Positions 1 to 8,770 of a stretch of 64,000 nt of DNA are shown one piece after another (position 1 is the first letter of the stretch; each line of letters begins with the position of its first letter). A model generated the notes under the pieces. That model did not search any database. It was given only the letters and a program-made list of their open reading frames with translations, and was not told the DNA's origin. The translations under genes and the position numbers were made by a program. The stretch comes from DATFFO01 sp963744905 (lineage in GTDB: Bacteria; Actinomycetota; Acidimicrobiia; Spongiisociales; ZC4RG35), in the NCBI GenBank assembly GCA_963744905.1, contig CAVUUV010000003.1, positions 868,001 through 932,000 of the forward strand, written 5' to 3'.

Positions 1-1063
1 AATCGGGCCCGGCCTGATCGTCGCTCAGGCGGGCGAACTCCCCGGCGTGGGGGGTGACGATCAGCTCCCCGGTGGCCCGGGCGAGAACATCCAACGACAT
101 CAGGGCGTCGGCGTCGGCCACCACACGGTCGGCTCCACTCAACACCTGTTCGAGAAGTTGCGGCTGGTCCCCCAACCCGGGGCCGACCACTGCCACATCG
201 AACCTCGCCAGAAGCTCCTCCAGGCGATCGGGGGGATAGGAGAGCAACTCCGGCGCCTGCACGGCGATGGTGTGCTGCTCGGAAGAGAGGACTCCAACCG
301 AGCCGGCGCCGAAGTGGAGCGCCGATCGGCCCGCCATGACGGCAGCGCCGACCATCCCCAGCGACCCTCCCACGATCAGCACCGATCCCGCCGACCACTT
401 GTGGGCGTGAAGCGGACGCCTGGGTCGGGGAGCGTCCTCGTTCTCCACCAGCCACAGCCCGGGCTCGGTGGCCGGGCCGAGACCGATGTCGGCCACCGAC
501 ACCTCCCCACAGCGCCCGGGACCCGCCCCGAGCAGATGGCCCAGCTTGAGCGCTCCGAAGGTCACGGTCCGATCCGCCCTGAATGAGCCGTCGGGTGCCT
601 CGCCGGTGTCGGGGTCGAGGCCGGAGGGAACGTCTACAGAAACCACGGGAGCATCGACCGAGAACCACCGGGCAACGGCATCGGGAAGGCCGTGACGGAA
701 ACCTCCCCCGAAAAGGGCATCCACCACCAGGTCATCGCCCTCGGGCCCGCCCAGGTCGGAGATGGTGACACCGGCACGCCGCGCCGCCTGCGCCGCCCGC
801 CGGGCCACCCCGGTCTTGGGCTCGGTTAGCGCCTCGACCCGTACCAAGGCACCTCGCTGGTTCAGGTAGCGAGCCGCCACATATCCATCGCCCCCGTTGT
901 TTCCGGGCCCGCACAACACGACGACCCGCGTCCCGTAACCGGCGCCGCAGTCGGCTGCTGCCAGGGCTACCGCCAGACCGGCCCGGTCCATCAACGTGTC
1001 AACGGAAGTGTTGGCTCTCTCGTCCATCCGACCCGCTTCAGCGGCGCTGACGACCGGAATCAT
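1..1063 (-). CDS. nnr: Bifunctional NAD(P)H-hydrate epimerase/dehydratase, 3' end cut by window edge
   Basis: Repairs damaged nicotinamide cofactors in the cytosol: the N-terminal YjeF_N domain epimerises NAD(P)HX and the C-terminal ribokinase-like domain dehydrates it using ADP or ATP. Reading from the ATG at 1063 gives MIPVVSAAEAGRMDE, a normal family N-terminus, followed by GPGNNGGDGYVAARY of the epimerase domain. Close to the window edge the dehydratase motif VVGPGLGDQPQ and VVADADAL are visible. The remaining C-terminus is beyond base 1. It begins 16 bases after the acpS stop, so the two are probably cotranscribed, a common actinobacterial pairing. Confidence 0.9.
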   Translation of the reverse strand, partial: MIPVVSAAEAGRMDERANTSVDTLMDRAGLAVALAAADCGAGYGTRVVVLCGPGNNGGDGYVAARYLNQRGALVRVEALTEPKTGVARRAAQAARRAGVTISDLGGPEGDDLVVDALFGGGFRHGLPDAVARWFSVDAPVVSVDVPSGLDPDTGEAPDGSFRADRTVTFGALKLGHLLGAGPGRCGEVSVADIGLGPATEPGLWLVENEDAPRPRRPLHAHKWSAGSVLIVGGSLGMVGAAVMAGRSALHFGAGSVGVLSSEQHTIAVQAPELLSYPPDRLEELLARFDVAVVGPGLGDQPQLLEQVLSGADRVVADADALMSLDVLARATGELIVTPHAGEFARLSDDQAGPD

Positions 1064-1079
1064 CTGTGACGGCCCTGTC

Positions 1080-1457
1080 TCATTCGTGCTCGCCCACCGA
1101 CACCGCCATCACCAGAGCCGAGGTATCTGTGTGGGTAATCGTGATCAGGACCTCGGTGACGCCCAGCATCTCGGCTCTCCGGGCGGCGTTGCCGCTCATC
1201 CGCACCCGGGGTGGGCCTCCACCCGTTACCTCTATGTCGGTCCACCTGATCCGCCTCCACCCGGTGCCCATCGATTTCATCACCGCCTCCTTGCCGGCGA
1301 AACGGGCCGCCAGACGGCGGGCCGGCTTGGCGAAGCGCAGGGCGTACTCCTGCTCGTGTGGGGTGAAGCAGCGTTCGATGAAACGCGGGTACTTCCCCAG
1401 GAGATCCTCGACACGGTCGATGTCGGCAAGGTCAACCCCGAGTCCGATGATGCGCAC
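1080..1457 (-). CDS. acpS: Holo-[acyl-carrier-protein] synthase
   Basis: Transfers the 4'-phosphopantetheine arm of CoA to a serine of acyl carrier protein, switching on fatty acid synthesis. The 125-residue product has the family length and motifs: GLGVDLADIDRVEDLL at the N-terminus (Mg-binding Asp), RCFTPHEQEYA, and FAGKEAVMKSMG (the conserved Glu/Lys of the active site) about residue 53. It lies directly upstream of nnr on the same strand. The gene opposite and upstream, the arylamine N-acetyltransferase, is divergent, leaving only 55 bases for both promoters. Confidence 0.95.
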   Translation of the reverse strand: MRIIGLGVDLADIDRVEDLLGKYPRFIERCFTPHEQEYALRFAKPARRLAARFAGKEAVMKSMGTGWRRIRWTDIEVTGGGPPRVRMSGNAARRAEMLGVTEVLITITHTDTSALVMAVSVGEHE

Positions 1458-1512
1458 ATCGCCAGGTTAGGACCGACTGCCCGGTCACCCGTGAGATGAC
1501 CACAATGGCACC

Positions 1513-2259
1513 ATGGATGCCACCGCCTACCTGGCTCGCATCGGACTGGACCCTGGAATCGAGCCCACCCTGGCCAACCTGGAGCGTTTGCAGCGCGCCC
1601 ACCTCACGGCGGTCCCCTTCGAGAACCTCGACGTCTTTCACCGACGCGGTGTGCGGACGACCGAGGACTGGTCTGTCCCCAAGATCGTGGACCGGAGGCG
1701 AGGTGGCTGGTGCTTCGAGCTCAACGGTGCCTTCGCCTGGCTGCTGACCGAACTGGGATATCGAGTGCGCCGCCTGGCGGCCACCGTCATCGGCGGCAGC
1801 GACTCGCCCATGCCCACCCACCTGACTCTCGAAGTGAGCCTCGATCGTCCCTATCTGGTCGATGTGGGATTCGGGGATTCGTTCATCCGGCCGTTGCCAC
1901 TCGATTCCGAAGGCCCCCACGACGGGGGGACGGGCAGATATGGCTTCGTGTTCGAAGACACAATGACCACGCTCGTCTCACATGAGGAGGACGACGGGAT
2001 CAAACCCCAGTATCGGTTCGGCCCGGACGAGCGCACTACGGCCGGCTTCGAGCCCGCCTCGATGTACCTACAGACCACACCCGGACTGGCCTGGACCGAG
2101 AGCCGGTTCGCTACCCGCCTCATCGATGGCGGTCCCGATCGAGTCACTCTGCTCGAGGACGTGCTCAAATTCCGCCGGGAGGGCGTCTGGATCGAGGAGA
2201 GGATCGAACCCGACGATTGGGCCGAGCATCTCCACCTGTGGTTCGAGATGACGCCTTGA
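1513..2259 (+). CDS. nat: Arylamine N-acetyltransferase family protein
   Basis: Transfers acetyl (or propionyl) groups from CoA to arylamine or hydrazine nitrogen through a cysteine thioester. The 248-residue product carries the Cys-His-Asp triad in order: Cys67 in RRRGGWCFELN, His103 in PMPTHLTLEV and Asp117 in YLVDVGFGD. The early motif VPFENLDVF is also typical of the family. It is the only plus-strand gene in this stretch and breaks the otherwise continuous minus-strand glmS-acpS-nnr order, so it is probably an insertion with its own promoter. The natural substrate cannot be read from sequence. Confidence 0.9.
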   Translation: MDATAYLARIGLDPGIEPTLANLERLQRAHLTAVPFENLDVFHRRGVRTTEDWSVPKIVDRRRGGWCFELNGAFAWLLTELGYRVRRLAATVIGGSDSPMPTHLTLEVSLDRPYLVDVGFGDSFIRPLPLDSEGPHDGGTGRYGFVFEDTMTTLVSHEEDDGIKPQYRFGPDERTTAGFEPASMYLQTTPGLAWTESRFATRLIDGGPDRVTLLEDVLKFRREGVWIEERIEPDDWAEHLHLWFEMTP

Positions 2260-2455
2260 TCGGAGCCCGTCGGCATTTCGCGGGTGCGAGCGCACGCGAC
2301 TACCGGCCGTTGTTTGGACGCTGACGAACGCTTCCCCGCTTCTTTGGACCGCCACCGTCGCTATGCGTTCTCCAGCGTCCAAAGAAGGGGTTTGCCGTTC
2401 GCCACGGTCCAAAGAAGGGGTTTGGCGGGGAGCGACACCCGGTGCAGGGACCGGC
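2260..2455. repeat. Intergenic region with hairpin arms and an 18-bp direct repeat
   Basis: No gene is visible between the convergent nat and glmS stops. The sequence has internal structure: TTTGGACGCTG at 2313 pairs with CAGCGTCCAAA ending at 2383 as part of 19-bp imperfect inverted arms (2313-2331 and 2365-2383). GTCCAAAGAAGGGGTTTG occurs twice, at 2377-2394 and 2407-2424, 30 bases apart. CTTCTTTGGACC at 2339-2350 is an inverted copy of the same core. It may serve as a bidirectional terminator or be a degenerate repeat element. Confidence 0.6.
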
Positions 2456-4285
2456 CTACTCCACGGTGACGGTCTTGGCCAGGTTACGGGGCTTGTCGAC
2501 GTCGAGGCCCTTGGCGGTGGCCACGTGATAGGCCAGCAACTGAAGAGGCACGACGGCGGTGACGGTGCACATGAGGTCGGGACCGCGGGGGACTTCGATC
2601 ACGTGGTCGGCCACCTCCGCTAACTCACCATCTCCCTCCTCCACCACCAGGACGATGGTGGCCCCCCTCGCCCGCATCTCCTCCAGATTGGAGAGGGTCT
2701 TGGTCTTGACATGCTCGTCGGTGGCGGTTGCCACCACCACCACGCCCGGCTCTATCAGGGCGATCGGACCGTGCTTCATCTCGCCGGCGGCGAACCCCTC
2801 GGCCCGCACGTATGCGATCTCCTTCAGCTTGAGGGCACCCTCCATCGCCACCGGAAAGTCGCCCGATCGACCCAGGAAGAAGAAGTCCTCCACGTCGCCG
2901 AACTCGGCGGCCAGCTCGGCCACGTCCCCGTCCTTTCCCAGGACCGACTCGACCGCGGCCGGGAGCCGGCGCAGTTCGGTGACCATGTACTCGACCCCGC
3001 CCGGGTCCATGGATCCCCTCACCTGGGCCAGATACAGGGCCAGGAGCTGCAATACCACGAGCTGGGTGGTGAAGGTCTTGGTGGCGGCGACGCCGATTTC
3101 GGGACCGGCCCGGGTGTAGAGGACGGCGTCTGCATCCCGGGCCAGGGCCGAATCCACCACGTTGGATACGCCGATCACCGTCGATCCCTGTGCCCTGGCA
3201 TAACGCATGGCGGCCAGAGTGTCGATCGTCTCCCCCGACTGGCTGATCCCCACCACGAGGGAACGGGCATCGAGAATCGGGTCCCGGTAGCGGAACTCGG
3301 AGGCGATATCTATCTCGACCGGAATCCGGGTCCATCTCTCGATGGCGTACTTGGCCATCATGGCGGCGTGATAGGAGCTGCCACATGCCACCACGAACAC
3401 CTTGTCGACGGCTCGTAGCAGCCGCTCGTCGAGCTCCAGCTCCCGAAGCTGAACCCGGCCTCCCGAATCCAGGCGCCCGCCCAGCGTGTCGGCGATGGCG
3501 ATGGGCTGCTCGTGGATCTCCTTGAGCATGAACGTGGGGTACCCACCCCGCTCTGCCGCCTGCAGGCTCCATTCCACTACCCGCTCGTCGGGGACCACCT
3601 CCTGGCCGCTCAGCGTGGTGACGGTGACCGAGTCGGGATGCACCTCGACCACCCGATCGTCGTCGAGTACCACCATGTCGCGGGTGTACTCCAGAAACGC
3701 AGGGATGTCTGAGGCGAGGAAGTTCTCTCCCTGACCGCGCCCCACCACTAGCGGGCTCTGACGGCGGGCCCCGACCAGCAGGTCCGGCTCGGCGGCCCGC
3801 ATCACCACCAGCGCCATCGCACCCTCGGCCTCCGTCATCACCCTCCTCACCGCCTCGGCCAGAGGCAAATCGGCCATGTCCTCGATCATGTGAGCGACGA
3901 CCTCGGTATCGGTGTCGGTCTCGAAACGATGGCCCGCCGCCACCAGCTTCGAGCGCAACTGGGCCCAGTTCTCGATGATGCCGTTGTGCACCACGATCAC
4001 GGATCCCGTGCAATCGCGGTGGGGATGGGCGTTGTTCGAGTTGGGGGCCCCGTGGGTGGCCCAGCGGGTGTGGCCGATCCCGCCGTGGGTCTGGGTCATG
4101 GGGGCCTCGGCCAGGGCACTGGTCAGCTCCTCCATGCGCCCGGCCCTCTTCATCACAGCGATCTTGCCGCCGTCGTGAACGGCCACCCCTGCCGAGTCAT
4201 AGCCCCGGTATTCGAGGCGGGTGAGTCCGGGTATCAGCACGTCGGTAACCCGACGCGGTCCGACGTATCCAACGATTCCACACAT
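2456..4285 (-). CDS. glmS: Glutamine--fructose-6-phosphate aminotransferase (isomerizing)
   Basis: Makes glucosamine-6-phosphate from fructose-6-phosphate and glutamine, the first step to UDP-GlcNAc for the cell wall. The 609-residue product begins MCGIVGYVG, so the catalytic cysteine is exposed as residue 1 after Met removal. The glutaminase domain (GHTRWATHG, then the NGIIEN region) is followed by two SIS sugar-isomerase domains (GISQSGETIDT, FFLGRSGDFPVA) and ends DKPRNLAKTVTVE, the standard C-terminus. A strong AGGAGGAG Shine-Dalgarno sequence precedes the ATG. The next gene upstream on the same strand is glmM, the following pathway enzyme, 313 bases away. Confidence 0.97.
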   Translation of the reverse strand: MCGIVGYVGPRRVTDVLIPGLTRLEYRGYDSAGVAVHDGGKIAVMKRAGRMEELTSALAEAPMTQTHGGIGHTRWATHGAPNSNNAHPHRDCTGSVIVVHNGIIENWAQLRSKLVAAGHRFETDTDTEVVAHMIEDMADLPLAEAVRRVMTEAEGAMALVVMRAAEPDLLVGARRQSPLVVGRGQGENFLASDIPAFLEYTRDMVVLDDDRVVEVHPDSVTVTTLSGQEVVPDERVVEWSLQAAERGGYPTFMLKEIHEQPIAIADTLGGRLDSGGRVQLRELELDERLLRAVDKVFVVACGSSYHAAMMAKYAIERWTRIPVEIDIASEFRYRDPILDARSLVVGISQSGETIDTLAAMRYARAQGSTVIGVSNVVDSALARDADAVLYTRAGPEIGVAATKTFTTQLVVLQLLALYLAQVRGSMDPGGVEYMVTELRRLPAAVESVLGKDGDVAELAAEFGDVEDFFFLGRSGDFPVAMEGALKLKEIAYVRAEGFAAGEMKHGPIALIEPGVVVVATATDEHVKTKTLSNLEEMRARGATIVLVVEEGDGELAEVADHVIEVPRGPDLMCTVTAVVPLQLLAYHVATAKGLDVDKPRNLAKTVTVE

Positions 4286-4598
4286 GAATCAGGCTCCTCC
4301 TGTCGCAAGGAACGCAGGTGCGCTCCGCTCTCGAAGGGCCACGGCACCGGCCCTGGGCCGGCTTCACCTCGGGTGGGCCTCTGTCCCCGGAGTCACCTCC
4401 GGGCTTTGCTCCCATCCGTCACGATCGTGAAGAGACCGGGAAGGCATCCGCCGAAGACTTCGATGACCTTCCTCCTCGTCATCTGCGCTGAAGCGCAGAT
4501 CTGGCGCTACGTCTTGTGAGCCGTGACCTCGTACTGTCGTGTTCGTCTGGTCGACCCCGACCGTGCGCTCAACGAGGAGTCGCTACGGTGGCGGAGCT
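4286..4598. other. glmM-glmS intergenic region, no gene seen
   Basis: This is a 313-base gap between glmM and glmS on the minus strand. It contains the glmS ribosome-binding site next to 4286 and a perfect palindrome CCGGCCCTGGGCCGG at 4347-4361. It is long enough to hold a leader or promoter for glmS, but I could not identify a known riboswitch, and there is no sign of a glmS ribozyme. No open frame here looks like a protein. Confidence 0.4.
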
Positions 4599-5954
4599 CT
4601 AGGCCTCCTTTCCCAGGACATCGGCGACGACTGCCGCCAATTCGTCAGCATAGCGCTGGGCCACCTCGTGGGAAGCGGCCTCGATCATCACCCTGACCAG
4701 GGGCTCGGTCCCGGAGTTGCGGACCAGGACCCGACCCTCCTCGCCCAGGGCCTCCTCGACCTGGCTGACTGCTTCCCAAACCGGAGCCGCGGCCGCGATG
4801 TCTGCCCCCCGCCGGACCCGGACGTTCTCCAGCACCTGCGGATACTCGGTTATGCATTCAGCCCGCAATTGACGTAACTCCTTGCCGCTGCCTGCCAGGA
4901 CGTCGAGCAACCGGACGGCGGTGAGCAACCCGTCACCGGTGCGTCCCTTGTCGAGGAAGATCACATGCCCCGACTGTTCACCGCCCAGGACGCCGCGTCG
5001 CTCCAGCAGCGTCTCCATCACATAGCGGTCCCCCACCTGGGTGACCACCAGTTCGATCCCCGCTTCGGCCATGGACTTGTGGAGGCCCAGGTTCGACATG
5101 ACCGTGGTCACCACCAGGTTGTTGCGCAAGGCATCGCCGGCCTTCCAGTGGCGAGCGATGATGGCCATGATGACGTCGCCGTTGGCCGGACGACCGTCTT
5201 CGTCGACGGCTATGAGACGGTCGGCGTCCCCATCGAAGGCCAGGCCGACGCGACCGTGGGTGTGCGAGGCCAGGAACTCGGGATGGGTGGCGCCACATCC
5301 GTCGTTGATGTTCATCCCGTTGGGCTCGGCCGAGAGAACCTCGACGTCGGCCTTGAGGCGGGAGAAGAGCTCAGGGGCGGCCTTGAAGGCGGCCCCATTG
5401 GCGCAGTCGAGGGTCAGCTCGATACCGCTCAGGGTGTAGGTGGCGGTATCGGCCAGGTAACCGACATAATCGTGGAGGGCGTCGGCGTCGACCATACCGA
5501 TCCCGATGCCCGCACCCATCGACGAGCGGCGATTGGCGGAGCGCATCCGGACCTCGACAGCTCGCTCGAGATCGTCGCTGAGTTTCCTGCCCTCTTCTCC
5601 GAGGAGCTTGACACCGTTATCGGGGGCCGGATTGTGGGAGGCGGATACGACCGCTCCCATCATCGCCGCCGAGCGGCCGGTGAGGAGACTGATCCCACCC
5701 GAGGGAAGCACTCCCACGTCGACGGTGTCGATCCCGACGGCCTGAAAGCCGGCGGCCAGGGCGGAGGCGAGCATGGTGCCCGATCGACGCGTGTCACGAC
5801 CGATCAGCACCGGACCGTTGGTCAGCTGTGAACCCGCCGCCCGCCCGATGTCCAGCACCAACTCGGGAGTGAGCTCGGTGCCGGCCTGGCCTCTCACTCC
5901 GTCGGTCCCGAAAATCGGGAGTCCTCGCTCGAGAATCTCCCTCAGATCAGCCAA
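4599..5954 (-). CDS. glmM: Phosphoglucosamine mutase
   Basis: Converts glucosamine-6-phosphate to glucosamine-1-phosphate for UDP-GlcNAc and peptidoglycan synthesis. The 451-residue product has IFGTDGVRGQAG near residue 14, the phosphoserine loop VVSASHNPAPDNG (catalytic Ser106), the metal-binding DGDADRL loop near residue 240, the sugar-binding GGEQSGHVIF loop and the phosphate-binding VRNSGTEPLVRVM at the C-terminus. It follows rpsI by 30 bases on the same strand, the usual actinobacterial rplM-rpsI-glmM order. Confidence 0.97.
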   Translation of the reverse strand: MADLREILERGLPIFGTDGVRGQAGTELTPELVLDIGRAAGSQLTNGPVLIGRDTRRSGTMLASALAAGFQAVGIDTVDVGVLPSGGISLLTGRSAAMMGAVVSASHNPAPDNGVKLLGEEGRKLSDDLERAVEVRMRSANRRSSMGAGIGIGMVDADALHDYVGYLADTATYTLSGIELTLDCANGAAFKAAPELFSRLKADVEVLSAEPNGMNINDGCGATHPEFLASHTHGRVGLAFDGDADRLIAVDEDGRPANGDVIMAIIARHWKAGDALRNNLVVTTVMSNLGLHKSMAEAGIELVVTQVGDRYVMETLLERRGVLGGEQSGHVIFLDKGRTGDGLLTAVRLLDVLAGSGKELRQLRAECITEYPQVLENVRVRRGADIAAAAPVWEAVSQVEEALGEEGRVLVRNSGTEPLVRVMIEAASHEVAQRYADELAAVVADVLGKEA

Positions 5955-5984
5955 GAGCGGACCGCCCCCACCCGGCAGGATTCA

Positions 5985-6377
5985 CTAGCGCTTGGTGTAC
6001 TGGGGGGCTCGGCGAGCCTTGCGCAACCCGTACTTCTTCCGCTCCACCCGGCGGGCGTCGCGGGTCAGCAGGCCGGCCTTCTTGAGGGTGGGCCGGAGGT
6101 CGGGATCGAGGACGATGAGCGCCCGGGCGATCCCCAGCCGGAGGGCATCGACCTGACCCGTCACGCCGCCTCCCTCCAGGGTGGCGTCGATGTCGTAACG
6201 GCCCTGCATGTTGGTGAGCTGAAGCGGCTCCATGACCCGCATTCGCTGGGCCATGGTGGGGAAGTAGACCTCCAGCGCCCGGCCGTTGAGGGTCATCTGC
6301 CCACCACCGTCACGGAATCGGACTCGGGCCACAGATTCCTTGCGGCGACCGGTTGCTTGGACGAGAGGCTTGGGCAT
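5985..6377 (-). CDS. rpsI: 30S ribosomal protein S9
   Basis: Small-subunit protein whose C-terminal tail reaches the P-site tRNA. The 130-residue product starts MPKPLVQATGRRKESVARV and ends RRAPQYTKR, the conserved basic tail that contacts tRNA. The start is the ATG at 6377. It shares one base with the rplM stop (TGATG arrangement), so translation of the two is coupled. Longer open reading through rplM in another frame is spurious. Confidence 0.97.
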   Translation of the reverse strand: MPKPLVQATGRRKESVARVRFRDGGGQMTLNGRALEVYFPTMAQRMRVMEPLQLTNMQGRYDIDATLEGGGVTGQVDALRLGIARALIVLDPDLRPTLKKAGLLTRDARRVERKKYGLRKARRAPQYTKR

Positions 6378-6835
6378 CAGGATTCGACCTTTCTGACATC
6401 TAGCTGCAGCGGAGAGGGCTGCTGGGCCTGGTGAGGATGCTCGGCCCCGGCGTACACCTTGAGCTTGCGGGCCATCTGACGTCCCAGCTTGTTCTTGGGA
6501 AGCATCCCTCTCACCGCTCGCTCCACGATCGCCTCGGGCCGGCGGGCCTTGAGCTCTTCGAAGGTCTCCGCCTTGATCCCGCCCGGGTAGCCCGAATGAC
6601 GGTAGTAGACCTTCTCCCGGGCCTTCTCGGAGGTGACGGCCACCCGGGCGGCGTTGACCACTATGACGTGGTCGCCCGTGTCCATGTGCGGGGCGTAGAT
6701 CGGCTTGTGCTTGCCGCGAAGCACGGTGGCGACCTCGGAGGCGAGGCGCCCCAGCGGAAGCGCAGTGGCGTCGACGACCCACCACTCACGATGGATGTCG
6801 GCGGGCTTGGGGGAATAGGTCTTGTTGACAGTCAT
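6377..6835 (-). CDS. rplM: 50S ribosomal protein L13
   Basis: Early-assembling large-subunit protein. The 152-residue product begins MTVNKTYSPKPADIHREWW, contains DATALPLGRLASEVA and the GDHVIVVNA segment, and ends in a short tail PSPLQLDVRKVES. I chose the ATG at 6835; an upstream in-frame start would add 35 residues with no resemblance to L13. It overlaps rpsI by one base. A 135-base gap upstream separates it from truA and probably holds its promoter. Confidence 0.96.
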   Translation of the reverse strand: MTVNKTYSPKPADIHREWWVVDATALPLGRLASEVATVLRGKHKPIYAPHMDTGDHVIVVNAARVAVTSEKAREKVYYRHSGYPGGIKAETFEELKARRPEAIVERAVRGMLPKNKLGRQMARKLKVYAGAEHPHQAQQPSPLQLDVRKVES

Positions 6836-6970
6836 GATCAAGCGGGCCCTCGGTCGACGGAGGGGATGTTGGAGGTTTCGTCGGGGAAACGAGCTCCCGC
6901 ACAGGGAGCGCATATATGGTACGAGAAGGGGGGCGAACATGCCAATCCCGGGTCCCCGCCCCCGGACCCC

Positions 6971-7708
6971 TCAGACCTCGAAACCCACTTCCCAGAGGAT
7001 CAGGCCGTGAGGGGGCGCCACCGTGCCCACCATCTGGCGATCACGGGCTTCGATGACCCGGCCCACGGACTCCGCCCCGGTGCGTCCCAGACCGACATCG
7101 ACGCAGAAACCCACCATGGAACGGACCATCTGGTGACAGAAGGCCCTGGCCCGGACGGAGTAGACCGCCAGGTGGTCTTCCACCCGCCATTCGGATTCGA
7201 GTACCTCCCGCTCCGTGCTGGCCCCGGGTCGGCGGCGACAGAAGCTGGCGAAGTCGTGACTTCCCACCAACCCCGTGGCCGCCGCGTTCATCGCCGACAG
7301 GTCCAGATCCCTTCCCAGGTGCCACACCCAACCCCTCCGCAGGGGGTCGCTGGCGGGGCGGGGATCGACGAAATACCGGTAGCCTCGCCAGAGCGGGGAG
7401 AACCTGGCGTTGAACCCGTCCGGGGCGACGGACGCCTGCCAGACTGAGACCTCTTCGCCCATCACCGCATCCAGTGCCCGCCGCAGACGGGCGAGGTCGG
7501 GCACATCCTCCACCTCGAAGGTGACCACCTGGTGGCGGGCGTGGACGCCGGCGTCGGTCCTCCCTGCACAGGTGGTCTGGCGGCTCGTCCCGAGGACCCG
7601 CGCGAGGGCCTCCTCGAGCTCACCCTGGACCGTGCGCACCCGGCGCTGGCGAGCGAAGCCGTGGAAATCGGAACCGTCATAAGACAGGTCGAGACGAACG
7701 ACCGGCAC
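6971..7708 (-). CDS. truA: tRNA pseudouridine(38-40) synthase
   Basis: Isomerises uridines 38-40 in the tRNA anticodon arm. Starting from GTG at 7708 the protein is VPVVRLDLSYDGSDFHGFAR..., 245 residues, matching the family N-terminus. The catalytic aspartate is Asp52 in CAGRTDAGVHARHQ, and RARAFCHQMVRSMVG near the C-terminus is the second conserved block. An ATG 309 bases further upstream is in frame but would add unrelated sequence overlapping the preceding gene. The GTG lies two bases after the stop of the membrane-protein gene, so they are cotranscribed. Confidence 0.93.
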   Translation of the reverse strand: MPVVRLDLSYDGSDFHGFARQRRVRTVQGELEEALARVLGTSRQTTCAGRTDAGVHARHQVVTFEVEDVPDLARLRRALDAVMGEEVSVWQASVAPDGFNARFSPLWRGYRYFVDPRPASDPLRRGWVWHLGRDLDLSAMNAAATGLVGSHDFASFCRRRPGASTEREVLESEWRVEDHLAVYSVRARAFCHQMVRSMVGFCVDVGLGRTGAESVGRVIEARDRQMVGTVAPPHGLILWEVGFEV

Positions 7709-7710
7709 GC

Positions 7711-8226
7711 TCAGAACAGGCCGGAGAGAGCAAGGAACGGGAGCCGGAAGATAAGGCGGACCAGCACCACCAGCGCCAGCCCGATCAACACCGCCGCCAC
7801 CGACCGGACCAGACTGAGTGACGAGGACTCGGAGGTAGCGGGCACCTTGGCGGCCACCGACCATATCAGGCCCACGGTGGCGCCCAGAGGCCCGATGGCG
7901 GCCAGGACGAGCGGAAGCTCGCAATGGCCGTGGAGACGCATCATCGTCTGCAGCTGGCCCGATCCTTGCAAGAGCTTGGTGGCCGCCAGCCAGGTCCCCC
8001 CCGCCAGTATCAGCCACGCCACCAGGGCGTAGATGGCCTCCTCCAGCAGGCCCGTCACCGAGAAGGCACGAAGGCTCACCTGTGCCACCCGACCGATGTA
8101 GTCGATGGCGGCAACGGCGGCCACCAGGAGAACGGCGTCGGCGGTTGCGTCGGAGTCGAAGAAGAGCTCGCTGTGGACCTTGCGGTCGAACAACGCCGCC
8201 CTCAGGGCTCGTCTCAGGGTTCGCAT
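7711..8226 (-). CDS. Four-helix membrane protein, possibly Yip1-like
   Basis: I cannot assign a function. The 171-residue product has an N-terminal cytoplasmic stretch rich in Arg and Phe, then about four hydrophobic segments: roughly 30-46, 60-84, 105-127 and 142-168. The layout (short charged head, glycine-rich central helices) resembles Yip1-domain membrane proteins that are common in Actinobacteria. It sits between the carbonic anhydrase gene and truA on the same strand, 15 bases and 2 bases away, so it is probably part of that operon. Confidence 0.7.
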   Translation of the reverse strand: MRTLRRALRAALFDRKVHSELFFDSDATADAVLLVAAVAAIDYIGRVAQVSLRAFSVTGLLEEAIYALVAWLILAGGTWLAATKLLQGSGQLQTMMRLHGHCELPLVLAAIGPLGATVGLIWSVAAKVPATSESSSLSLVRSVAAVLIGLALVVLVRLIFRLPFLALSGLF

Positions 8227-8241
8227 CGCCCGGGAGCGTAG

Positions 8242-8766
8242 TCAGAGCACATGGTCAATCGTCCCGGGCATCGGCGCCAGCAGCCCCGTTTCCACGTCGT
8301 AGACGAATCCGGACACCGAGCCACCCGCCTCGACGAAAGGCGACTGCATCAGCTTCGTCACCGAAGCCCTCAGATCTTCGCTCACCTCACCGAACCCGCC
8401 CGGCACCCACTCGGGACGCTCCCCGGTCTCCTCGATGAGCGAGGCGAGGAAATCGTTGTCCGACAGGCCCTCCAGCCCGCACCTGGTGTGATGGATGACC
8501 AGTACGTGGGTCGTGCCGAGCGTGCGCTGGGACAGGCAAAGGGAACGGATCACATCGTCGGTGACGATGCCACCGGCATTGCGGATGACGTGGGCGTCAC
8601 CCGCTTCCAGCCCGAGCATGTCGTAGACATCAAGCCGACAGTCCATGCAGGTGACAATCGCCAGCCCGAGTCTGGGGCGGGGACCGGGATCGGCCCGGTC
8701 AAGGCCTTCGGCGTGAGCGGAGTTGGCCTCCATCATCCGGCCGACGAGATCGGAGTGGTCCAGCAT
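8242..8766 (-). CDS. Beta-class carbonic anhydrase
   Basis: Interconverts CO2 and bicarbonate using zinc. The 174-residue product has Cys40, Asp42 and Arg44 in VTCMDCRLD, and His93 with Cys96 in VIHHTRCGLEG, the Cys-His-Cys zinc site and Asp/Arg dyad of beta carbonic anhydrases. HVIRNAGGIVTDD is the conserved segment between them. The short form and the CMDxR signature resemble mycobacterial Rv1284-type enzymes. It starts four bases after coaA ends, so it is cotranscribed with pantothenate kinase. Confidence 0.92.
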   Translation of the reverse strand: MLDHSDLVGRMMEANSAHAEGLDRADPGPRPRLGLAIVTCMDCRLDVYDMLGLEAGDAHVIRNAGGIVTDDVIRSLCLSQRTLGTTHVLVIHHTRCGLEGLSDNDFLASLIEETGERPEWVPGGFGEVSEDLRASVTKLMQSPFVEAGGSVSGFVYDVETGLLAPMPGTIDHVL

Positions 8767-8770
8767 GGGT

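Noticed and set aside
4286..4598. glmS ribozyme or known riboswitch upstream of glmS
   Set aside because: I could not recognise the conserved core of a glmS ribozyme; only a palindrome and the ribosome-binding site are evident.
6378..6785. Fusion of rpsI with upstream sequence
   Set aside because: The extension is rplM in another frame; the rpsI ATG at 6377 gives a normal S9.
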